From positions 1 to 7,690 of the forward strand of contig MNUV01000001.1 of NCBI GenBank assembly GCA_001871235.1: a stretch of 7,690 nt of DNA. Direction: 5' to 3'. This DNA comes from Candidatus Falkowbacteria bacterium CG1_02_41_21. Lineage in GTDB: Bacteria; Patescibacteriota; Patescibacteriia; Patescibacteriales; UBA12465. A program made the position numbers and the translations under genes. The notes under the pieces were generated by a model. The model saw only the letters and a list, made by a program, of their open reading frames with translations. It made no database searches and was not told the origin of the DNA. Below are positions 1-5,631 of this stretch, in pieces (within the stretch, counting starts at the first letter, position 1; the number at the start of each line of letters is the position of its first letter).

Positions 1-8
1 GGATTTAA

Positions 9-45
9 AAAAGATGACCCCGGTACAATACCGAAATCATCTTTT
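9..45 (+). terminator. Hairpin, possible terminator of an upstream gene
   Basis: The arms AAAAGATGA (9-17) and TCATCTTTT (37-45) are perfect reverse complements. Inside them CGGT (21-24) pairs with ACCG (30-33) around the loop ACAAT, leaving a 3x3 internal loop. The downstream arm ends in four T. An A-rich tract precedes the upstream arm, so the element could end transcription from either side. It sits at the window edge ahead of the first gene, which suits a terminator for a gene outside the window. The U tract lies within the stem and is short, so function is uncertain. Confidence 0.4.
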
Positions 46-66
46 AATGAAAAACTAGTTTTTTGT

Positions 67-85
67 CCCGTGTCTACTAAACGGG
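67..85 (+). promoter_or_regulatory. Small leader hairpin before the L,D-transpeptidase gene
   Basis: CCCGT (67-71) and ACGGG (81-85) can pair across a 9-nt loop, ending 11 nt before the ATG at 97. It covers the alternative GTG start at 70. It is too short to be called a known regulatory RNA. A role in hiding or exposing the start region is only a possibility. Confidence 0.25.
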
Positions 86-96
86 GTACAGTTCAT

Positions 97-684
97 ATGA
101 GGCGTTTTGTTTTAGTTCTAACTTTGATGCTATTCCTTTTGGGCCCCAGCCTCAGTCGGGCGGCTGGTTTAGATGCCGATGCTGATGGTTTGAGCGACCT
201 TTTAGAGGCTAAATTTAAGACGGATATTGTGAATCCGGATTCAGACAGCGATGGTTATCCCGACGGTTTGGAAGTTAATAATGGTTATGATCCGCTTCAA
301 GGTCGGGGAATAAAACTAAAGAAGCGAATTGAGATTAATGTTAAAACGCAGAAACTGCAATATTTTTTGGGAAATGTTAGCATGGGTGAATATGTCATTT
401 CTACCGGCAAAAAGAGTACTCCGACCCCCAAAGGTTCTTTTGTTGTTAAAAATAAATTACCTCGTCCCAAATCCCAAGCTTATGGTTTATGGATGCCCTA
501 TTGGCTGGGTCTGTCGGCGGCTGGAATTGGAATCCATGAACTGCCGGAATGGGGCAAAGGAAAAAAAGAAAGTGCGGCTGATTTAGGCAAGGCGGTGTCT
601 CACGGTTGTATTCGTTTGGGCGTGGGTCCGGCCAAGAAATTATATGATTGGGCGGAAGTGGGAACGGAGGTTAAGGTTTATTGA
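97..684 (+). CDS. Secreted L,D-transpeptidase (YkuD domain) with two TSP3-type Asp repeats
   Basis: A predicted cell-wall enzyme of 195 residues. YkuD-family enzymes make 3-3 peptidoglycan cross-links, or attach or exchange groups at meso-diaminopimelate, outside the membrane. I chose the ATG at 97 over the in-frame GTG at 70 because translation from 97 begins directly with a signal peptide: MRR, a hydrophobic run of leucines and valines, then cleavage near SRA-A at about residue 22. There is no lipobox. Two Asp-rich repeats follow, DADADGLSD (Asp26, 28, 30, 34) and DSDSDGYPD (Asp48, 50, 52, 56), each ending in a Leu-Glu pair. They resemble bacterial thrombospondin type 3 / calcium-binding loops. 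The YkuD domain fills about residues 76-195, with His147 (GIH) and the catalytic motif SHGCIRL, giving His169 and the nucleophile Cys171. The gene ends TGA, immediately followed by TAG. It stands alone, with no obvious promoter seen. The family call is firm; the substrate is unknown. Confidence 0.9.
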   Translation: MRRFVLVLTLMLFLLGPSLSRAAGLDADADGLSDLLEAKFKTDIVNPDSDSDGYPDGLEVNNGYDPLQGRGIKLKKRIEINVKTQKLQYFLGNVSMGEYVISTGKKSTPTPKGSFVVKNKLPRPKSQAYGLWMPYWLGLSAAGIGIHELPEWGKGKKESAADLGKAVSHGCIRLGVGPAKKLYDWAEVGTEVKVY

Positions 685-709
685 TAGACTCTGGTTTTAG
701 GTCTGAATA

Positions 710-738
710 TTGACTAAGCATAGATAATTGGATATAAT
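710..738 (+). promoter_or_regulatory. Promoter of the fic gene
   Basis: TTGACT (710-715), a 17-nt spacer and TATAAT (733-738) form a near-perfect sigma-70 type promoter. Transcription would start near 745, leaving a leader of about 24 nt before the ATG at 769. The -10 box overlaps an inverted repeat described separately. Confidence 0.8.
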
Positions 739-762
739 TGGACATAGTTAATATATCCAATT
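726..762 (+). promoter_or_regulatory. Operator-like inverted repeat over the fic promoter
   Basis: AATTGGATATA (726-736) and TATATCCAATT (752-762) are perfect 11-bp reverse complements separated by 15 nt. A third partial copy, ATAATTGGA, lies at 734-742 as a direct repeat of 724-732. The repeat covers the -10 box and the predicted transcription start and stops 6 nt before the fic start codon, which is where a repressor would block RNA polymerase. The downstream Fic protein ends in a winged helix, so self-repression is the simplest reading. Binding is inferred, not shown. Confidence 0.6.
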
Positions 763-768
763 AAATTT

Positions 769-1848
769 ATGAAAAATGGCCAAAAAATGAGATTAGATAA
801 ATTTTCCCAGAGGTTAGAGGGTATTTCACCGGAAATTATATCTAAAATTTCTCAGATTGACGAATTAAAAGGTCAATGGATTAGCGGGGCGAAGCTCAGC
901 CCTCAGGTTTTAGGTCGTCTAAAACGTTCCGTTTTAATCACGTCTACCGGAGCTTCAACTCGAATTGAGGGGGCAAAATTATCCGACGAAGATATTGAAA
1001 AGTTAATGCGAAGAATTAATATCCAGAAGTTTACCAATCGCGATCAGCAAGAAGCTCAAGGTTATTATGAACTTTTAACTAATATTTTTAATTCTTGGCC
1101 GACAATTAAACTCACCGAAAATTCTATTAAACATTTTCATCAAGAATTGCTTAAGTATGCCGATAAGGATAAAACTCATCGCGGGGATTATAAAAAACAG
1201 GAGAATAAAGTTCATATGGTTGACGAGGCAGGGCAGTCAATCGGAATTTTATTTGATACTACCCCGGCCTATCTTACCCCCAAAGCCATGCAGGAATTGG
1301 TAGAGTGGACGGCCGAAGAATTAGCCAATAAAAAGTTTCATCCGCTGTTTGTCGTCGGTAATTTTTTAGTTGAATTTCTTAAAATTCATCCTTTTGTTGA
1401 CGGCAACGGTCGTTTATCCCGAATTATTACCAATTTACTTCTGTTACAACAGGGCTATTTATACGCACCTTATGTTTCTCATGAGAAATTAATTGAAGAT
1501 AATAAGCCAGAATATTATATTGCCTTGCGCCGAAGCCAAAAAATGATTAATGCCAATAAGCCTGATATTTCCGCTTGGTTAAATTTTTGGCTAGATATTG
1601 TTTTAAAACAATCACAGCTGGCGGTCGAATTATTGTCCAAAGAAAATATAGAGAAACTTTTATCTCCTAAGCAATTATTAGTTTGGGATTATTTTATTAA
1701 AAATAATTCCGATATTAGTACCGGTGAAATTGTAGCCAACACTAAAATTGCCCGACCGACAGTCAAACAGGCGCTAGATATTCTCTTACGCCTTAAAAAG
1801 ATAGATCGAATAGGATTAGGTCGTGGGGCCAGATACAAAAAGCTCTAA
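769..1848 (+). CDS. Fic family protein (class II) with C-terminal winged helix
   Basis: A 359-residue Fic protein. The family usually transfers AMP from ATP to a hydroxyl on a target protein. The target here cannot be told. The core motif is complete, HPFVDGNGRLSR at residues 207-218, with catalytic His207, Asp211 and Arg215/Arg218 for phosphate binding. An N-terminal inhibitory motif of the form [S/T]xxxE[G/N] is present as STRIEG (residues 63-68). This makes it class II: Glu67 would occupy the ATP gamma-phosphate site and keep the enzyme off. Residues from about 300 to 359 form a winged-helix-like domain (SPKQLLVWDYF, then STGEIVANTKIARPTVKQAL as the likely helix-turn-helix). Such domains in Fic proteins are thought to bind DNA. 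The gene has its own promoter and an overlapping inverted repeat. The start at ATG 769 suits the promoter; an ATG at 787 is a weaker alternative. No antitoxin gene is adjacent, which fits built-in inhibition. Confidence 0.93.
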   Translation: MKNGQKMRLDKFSQRLEGISPEIISKISQIDELKGQWISGAKLSPQVLGRLKRSVLITSTGASTRIEGAKLSDEDIEKLMRRINIQKFTNRDQQEAQGYYELLTNIFNSWPTIKLTENSIKHFHQELLKYADKDKTHRGDYKKQENKVHMVDEAGQSIGILFDTTPAYLTPKAMQELVEWTAEELANKKFHPLFVVGNFLVEFLKIHPFVDGNGRLSRIITNLLLLQQGYLYAPYVSHEKLIEDNKPEYYIALRRSQKMINANKPDISAWLNFWLDIVLKQSQLAVELLSKENIEKLLSPKQLLVWDYFIKNNSDISTGEIVANTKIARPTVKQALDILLRLKKIDRIGLGRGARYKKL

Positions 1849-1865
1849 TTAATTTTTTGATATTG

Positions 1866-1909
1866 AAACTTTATAAAAATTTATTGTTTTGGCAAACTTT
1901 ATAAAGTTT
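1866..1909. repeat. 16-bp perfect palindrome plus a direct half copy
   Basis: AAACTTTATAAAGTTT (1894-1909) is a perfect palindrome. Its first 12 bases, AAACTTTATAAA, also occur at 1866-1877, 28 bp upstream. The palindrome is followed by TGTTTTT, so in RNA it could be a weak AT-only terminator for fic. The extra half copy argues more for a protein-binding site. It lies 45 nt past the fic stop codon and about 135 nt before xth. Confidence 0.5.
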
Positions 1910-1934
1910 TGTTTTTGAGCATCCGAAGGGTTTA

Positions 1935-1987
1935 ATATTATTAATATGGTATACAGCGAAAATACACCTAAACCATATTAGTAATAT
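1935..1987. repeat. 16-bp inverted repeat in the fic-xth spacer
   Basis: ATATTATTAATATGGT (1935-1950) and ACCATATTAGTAATAT (1972-1987) are reverse complements except for one position, which would be a G-U pair in RNA. The spacer is 21 nt. A weak promoter-like pair, TTGAGC (1915-1920) and TATTAA (1939-1944) with 18 nt between, ends inside the left arm, so the element may be an operator for xth-leuS. A small mobile repeat or a structured RNA leader are alternatives. No T tract follows, so it is not a normal terminator. Confidence 0.5.
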
Positions 1988-2044
1988 CTGGCGGAAATGA
2001 AGATATCTAAATAACATAGTCAAAATATTCATTTAATTTTTATT

Positions 2045-2824
2045 ATGAAAATAATTTCTTGGAACGTAAATGGTTTAAGGGCCATAATCAAAAAGGGCTC
2101 TTTAGTTGATTTTCTGACGGAATACACGCCGGATATTGTTTGCTTGCAAGAAATCAAAATATCGGAAGCTAAATTGTTAAAAGAGAATATTTCTTTGGCC
2201 GATTATACTTTGTTCGGCAACGGGGCGCACCGTGAGGGTTATAGCGGGACAGCATTGATTGTCAAAAATTATTTGGTTAAGAAGATTGAAAACTTGGATA
2301 TTAAAAATGGTATTGGGATTGACGAGTTTGACCATGAGGGCCGGATTCAAATTCTGGAATTGGACAAATGGTTTCTTTTGAATATTTATTTCCCCAATTC
2401 CAATCATGAACTTAGTCGTTTAAAGTACAAAGAAAAATTTAATGCCGCGATATTAAAATATTATCAGAAATTAGATCAAAAAAAACCGGTGATTATCACC
2501 GGCGATTTCAATGTTGCTCATGAGCCGATTGATTTGGCTCGTCCGAAAGAAAATGAGGGTAATGCCGGCTACACCAAGGAAGAGAGATATTGGATGAGTA
2601 AGTTTTTGGCCTCTGATTTAACGGACACCTTCCGATTTTTAAACGGTGATAAGGTTCAATATTCTTGGTGGAGCTTTAGGATGAATGCCCGAATTAGAAA
2701 TGTCGGCTGGAGAATTGACTATTTCCTGGTTTCCAGTAGAATGAAGAAATACCTCAAAAAAGCTTATATTTTAGACAAAGTTAAGGGTTCGGACCATTGT
2801 CCGGTCGGCTTAGAAATTAGTTAA
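2045..2824 (+). CDS. xth: Exodeoxyribonuclease III / AP endonuclease
   Basis: A 259-residue enzyme of the exonuclease III (ExoA/Xth) family. It cleaves DNA at abasic sites and removes 3' blocking groups in base-excision repair, and degrades one strand of duplex DNA 3' to 5'. The catalytic set is complete: Asn7 in WNVNGLRA, Glu36 in CLQEIK (metal), Tyr115 in IYFPN, Asp154 and Asn156 in GDFNVAH, Asp225 in GWRIDYF, and Asp250-His251 in GSDHCPV. Length is normal for the family. The start codon ATG 2045 is preceded only by T/A-rich sequence with no Shine-Dalgarno. leuS follows after 17 nt with no terminator or promoter visible, so the two are probably co-transcribed, although they share no pathway. 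Confidence 0.96.
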   Translation: MKIISWNVNGLRAIIKKGSLVDFLTEYTPDIVCLQEIKISEAKLLKENISLADYTLFGNGAHREGYSGTALIVKNYLVKKIENLDIKNGIGIDEFDHEGRIQILELDKWFLLNIYFPNSNHELSRLKYKEKFNAAILKYYQKLDQKKPVIITGDFNVAHEPIDLARPKENEGNAGYTKEERYWMSKFLASDLTDTFRFLNGDKVQYSWWSFRMNARIRNVGWRIDYFLVSSRMKKYLKKAYILDKVKGSDHCPVGLEIS

Positions 2825-2841
2825 AATTAAACCATAAATAT

Positions 2842-5307
2842 ATGTACGATCATCAGAGGATTGAAACCAAATGGCAGAAGGAGTGGCGAGACAGTCATTT
2901 ATATCGCGTCGGTGAAGATCAGACCAAACCAAAATATTATATTTTGGACATGTTTCCTTATCCCTCCGGCACCGGTCTCCATGTGGGACATCCCAAGGGC
3001 TATATCGCGACTGATATTTTTGCTCGCTTGAAAATGATGCAGGGATTTAATGTCTTGCACCCGATAGGTTTTGATGCTTTCGGTTTACCGGCGGAAAATT
3101 ATGCGCTCCAAAATAAAATGCATCCTAAGACGGCGACTGACGCCAATATTGTCACCTACAAACGACAGTTAGAGATTTTGGGTTTTACCTATGATTGGGA
3201 GCGGGAAATAAATACCACTGACCCGGAATATTATAAATGGACCCAATGGGCTTTTTTGAAAATGTTTGAAGCCGGCTTGGTGTTTGAATCATACGAGCCA
3301 ATTAACTGGTGCTCATCTTGTAAAACGGGACTGGCCAATGAAGATTTAGAAGATGGCAAATGTGAGCGTTGTGGCACTTTAATTGAGCAAAAACCGATGC
3401 GCCAATGGGTGATTAAGATTACGGATTATGCCGACCGGTTACTTAACGATCTGGATAAATTGCCTGACTGGGAGGAATCGATTAAAGAAATGCAACGCAA
3501 TTGGATCGGCAAGAGCGAGGGCGCGGAAATAAACTTTTCTGTTAAGGATAGCGAATTAAAAATTAAAGTTTTTACCACTCGGGTGGATACGATTTTTGGT
3601 TGTACCTATGTGGTGCTGGCTCCGGAAAATAAATTGGTGGAAGAATTTAAAACCAAAATTACCAATTGGTCTCAAGTAGCAGAATATATCGCGGCGGTCA
3701 AAAATAAAACTAATTTAGAGCGAACGGATTTAAATAAAGACAAGACCGGCGTTAAGTTGGAAGGACTTAAAGTTATTAATCCTTTTAACGGAACCGAGGT
3801 TGACGTCTTCATTGCCGACTATGTCTTAAATTCTTATGGCACTGGCGCAGTGATGGCGGTCCCGGCTCACGATGAGAGGGATTTTGAATTTGCCAAAAAG
3901 TATAATATAGAAATAAAGTTTGTAATAGAATCAAAAGAGAAAAAAGGGTTTATATATAGTGTCCCCAATGGTTTTAGTAAAGAATTAGCACGACACGCAG
4001 AGTTGAATGATAAAATAATACTTCACGGGCAGGAAGGATTTTTAATTGACTCTGGCGAATTTACTGGTCTGGACTCAGCTTCGGCTCGGACTAAGATGGT
4101 GGAGTGGTTGAAAAAAAATAATTGTGGCAATGGAAAAATTAATTATAAATTACAGGATTGGGTTTTTTCTCGTCAACGTTATTGGGGCGAACCGATTCCG
4201 ATTATTCATTGTAACAAATGTGGGGCGGTTCCGGTGCCATATGAACAATTGCCGTTAACTTTACCAGACGTCAAAAGTTATGAGCCGAGTGGGACGGGCG
4301 AGTCGCCGCTAGCCACTATTTCTGATTGGGTGAATACCACTTGTCCAAAATGTGGCGGACCAGCGAAGAGGGAAACTAACACTATGCCCCAATGGGCCGG
4401 ATCATCCTGGTATTATTTACGCTACATTGATCCTAAAAATAACGAGGCTTTAGTTAATAAACAAAAGGAAAAATATTGGTCGCCGGTTGATTTCTATGTC
4501 GGTGGTGCCGAACATGCCACTCGGCATCTGATTTATGCCCGTTTTTGGCATAAATTCTTATTTGATATCGGAGTGGTTAATTATGAAGAGCCTTTTCAAA
4601 AATTGAAAGCCGTCGGTCTGATTATAGGAGAGGACGGTCGCAAGATGTCCAAACGTTGGGGCAATGTTATCAATCCTGATGAGGTGGTGGCCAAATATGG
4701 TGCCGATGCTTTGCGTTTGTATGAAATGTTTATGAGCCCTTTTAGCGATGCGAGCGCTTGGAATACTAATGGCTTGATTGGAGTGCGAAAATTTTTAGAT
4801 CGGGTTTATAATATTTCTGTTTCAGAAGAAATTGATTCGCCGGCAGTGGTTAATGTTCTTCATAAGACTATCAAAAAAGTGGCCGATGATATTTTGGACT
4901 TCAAATTCAACACGGCCGTTTCGGCCATGATGATTTTAGTTAACACCGTTTACGAACAGGGTGGGAAAATGAATAAAGCCAATTATGCTTTATTGTTACA
5001 AATTTTGGCTCCGTTTGCACCTCACCTCACTGAAGAATTATGGGCTAATATTGGCGCTAAAGGCAGTATTTTCGCGACAATTTACCCGGCCTATAATCCA
5101 GAACTGATGAAGGACTCTATGGTGACTGTGGTGGTTTCCGTCAATGGTAAAGTTCGGGCCAACCTAAATTTGCCGGCCGGGATTTCCGAGGAGGCAGCAA
5201 TGACCGTCGCTCTGGAGAATGACATTATCAAAAAGTGGTTGGATGGAAAAACTATTATCAAGAAAATTTTCGTGCCGGATAAATTGATTAATATTGTGAT
5301 TAAATAG
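2842..5307 (+). CDS. leuS: Leucyl-tRNA synthetase
   Basis: An 821-residue class I synthetase that charges tRNA-Leu with leucine in the cytoplasm. Domains in order: the catalytic Rossmann fold with the HIGH-type motif HVGH at 47-50; a zinc site with C157xxC160 and C174xxC177; the CP1 editing domain at about 230-430, with TTRVDT (246-251) and AHDERD (342-347), which hydrolyses mischarged tRNA; a second Cys pair set (C457/C460, C501/C504); the second half of the catalytic domain with KMSKR at 601-605 (Arg in place of the last Ser, a known variant); an anticodon-binding helical domain at about 650-750; and the C-terminal domain with VSVNGKVRANLNLP. The protein is a little shorter than E. coli LeuRS (about 860). 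Residues 361-404 of the editing domain look longer than usual and are encoded with an unusual density of ATA codons. Probably in an operon with xth, 17 nt upstream. Confidence 0.98.
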   Translation: MYDHQRIETKWQKEWRDSHLYRVGEDQTKPKYYILDMFPYPSGTGLHVGHPKGYIATDIFARLKMMQGFNVLHPIGFDAFGLPAENYALQNKMHPKTATDANIVTYKRQLEILGFTYDWEREINTTDPEYYKWTQWAFLKMFEAGLVFESYEPINWCSSCKTGLANEDLEDGKCERCGTLIEQKPMRQWVIKITDYADRLLNDLDKLPDWEESIKEMQRNWIGKSEGAEINFSVKDSELKIKVFTTRVDTIFGCTYVVLAPENKLVEEFKTKITNWSQVAEYIAAVKNKTNLERTDLNKDKTGVKLEGLKVINPFNGTEVDVFIADYVLNSYGTGAVMAVPAHDERDFEFAKKYNIEIKFVIESKEKKGFIYSVPNGFSKELARHAELNDKIILHGQEGFLIDSGEFTGLDSASARTKMVEWLKKNNCGNGKINYKLQDWVFSRQRYWGEPIPIIHCNKCGAVPVPYEQLPLTLPDVKSYEPSGTGESPLATISDWVNTTCPKCGGPAKRETNTMPQWAGSSWYYLRYIDPKNNEALVNKQKEKYWSPVDFYVGGAEHATRHLIYARFWHKFLFDIGVVNYEEPFQKLKAVGLIIGEDGRKMSKRWGNVINPDEVVAKYGADALRLYEMFMSPFSDASAWNTNGLIGVRKFLDRVYNISVSEEIDSPAVVNVLHKTIKKVADDILDFKFNTAVSAMMILVNTVYEQGGKMNKANYALLLQILAPFAPHLTEELWANIGAKGSIFATIYPAYNPELMKDSMVTVVVSVNGKVRANLNLPAGISEEAAMTVALENDIIKKWLDGKTIIKKIFVPDKLINIVIK

Positions 5308-5352
5308 GATTATAAAAAATCGCCCGGAGCAAAGTTTTTAGGACAAGTGTTT

Positions 5353-5382
5353 TTGGCTCTTATTTGTTTTATGTGCTAATAT
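5353..5382 (+). promoter_or_regulatory. Possible promoter of a small structured RNA
   Basis: TTGGCT (5353-5358), 18 nt, then TAATAT (5377-5382) preceded by TGC, which gives an extended -10. A shifted reading uses the perfect TATAAT at 5380-5385 with a longer 21-nt gap. Transcription would begin near 5389, at the edge of the three-way-junction fold that follows. Confidence 0.5.
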
Positions 5383-5388
5383 AATAGT

Positions 5389-5458
5389 GGAATTGATTCC
5401 GATCCAAATTGTGGCGTTTATCGCCGCGTTCCCGCAAGGGATAGGGTCGGGATTTTTT
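5389..5458 (+). ncRNA. Candidate ~70-nt structured RNA, three-way junction with poly-U end
   Basis: A closed fold can be read directly. P1 pairs 5396-5405 (ATTCCGATCC) with 5444-5453 (GGGTCGGGAT): ten pairs, two of them G-U. Inside it, P2 pairs 5411-5416 (GTGGCG) with 5422-5427 (CGCCGC) around a TTTAT loop. P3 pairs 5430-5433 with 5438-5441 under a GCAA (GNRA) tetraloop. The junction strands are short: 5 nt, 2 nt and 2 nt. P1 runs straight into T5453-T5458, giving the 3' end the form of an intrinsic terminator. A promoter-like sequence ends just upstream. The piece could be a free small RNA, or an elaborate terminator for leuS. It lies 174 nt before the next gene, behind its own poly-U stop, so a cis riboswitch for that gene is less likely. 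I did not recognise a known family. Confidence 0.45.
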
Positions 5459-5486
5459 GTTTGGGCCAAATTCAGGCATTAACGAT

Positions 5487-5550
5487 TTTATCTCAAAAAA
5501 TATCTTTATATTTTAATAATACTTGATTAAGGTTGATATTTTGAGATAAA
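5487..5550. repeat. 12-bp inverted repeat upstream of the rloA promoter
   Basis: TTTATCTCAAAA (5487-5498) and TTTTGAGATAAA (5539-5550) are perfect reverse complements 40 nt apart. Pairing continues with TATC (5501-5504) and GATA (5535-5538) after a two-base bulge. The right arm ends 11 nt before the -35 box of the rloA promoter. A further overlapping pair, TTGATA (5533-5538) and TATCAA (5552-5557), flanks the right arm. This suits a regulator-binding region, but could also be a remnant of a mobile element. Confidence 0.45.
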
Positions 5551-5561
5551 TTATCAAATAC

Positions 5562-5590
5562 TTGACTTATTTTCTTAAATGACATATAAT
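5562..5590 (+). promoter_or_regulatory. Promoter of the rloA-rloB pair
   Basis: TTGACT (5562-5567), a 17-nt spacer and TATAAT (5585-5590). These are exactly the same hexamers and spacing as the fic promoter. Transcription would start near 5597, giving a leader of about 35 nt before ATG 5632. Confidence 0.8.
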
Positions 5591-5618
5591 TATAACATAA
5601 ATCATATAAGTTATAATT
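5588..5618 (+). promoter_or_regulatory. Operator-like inverted repeat at the rloA transcription start
   Basis: AATTATAAC (5588-5596) and GTTATAATT (5610-5618) are perfect reverse complements with a 13-nt spacer. They overlap the end of the -10 box and the predicted start site. In the transcript they would form a hairpin very near the 5' end, just before the start codon. Either a repressor site or an RNA-level control is possible. Confidence 0.45.
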
Positions 5619-5631
5619 TAAATTTAATTAT

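Noticed and set aside
70..99. GTG 70 as the start of the L,D-transpeptidase
   Set aside because: It would put nine polar residues before the signal peptide; ATG 97 gives a normal signal peptide.
329..586. An 85-residue frame inside the L,D-transpeptidase gene
   Set aside because: It overlaps the YkuD domain in another frame and shows no coding features.
2177..2407. A - strand reading frame inside xth
   Set aside because: It lies antisense to conserved exonuclease III residues and has no start signal or domain.
4642..4656. KMSKR instead of KMSKS in LeuRS as a sign of an inactive enzyme
   Set aside because: Variation at the last position of this motif is tolerated in class I synthetases, and every other motif is intact.
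5389..5458. A tRNA, purine riboswitch or SRP RNA in the leuS-rloA spacer
   Set aside because: The three-way junction lacks T-loop and anticodon arms, purine-aptamer junction bases and loop-loop pairs, and the SRP GGAA-type loop context.
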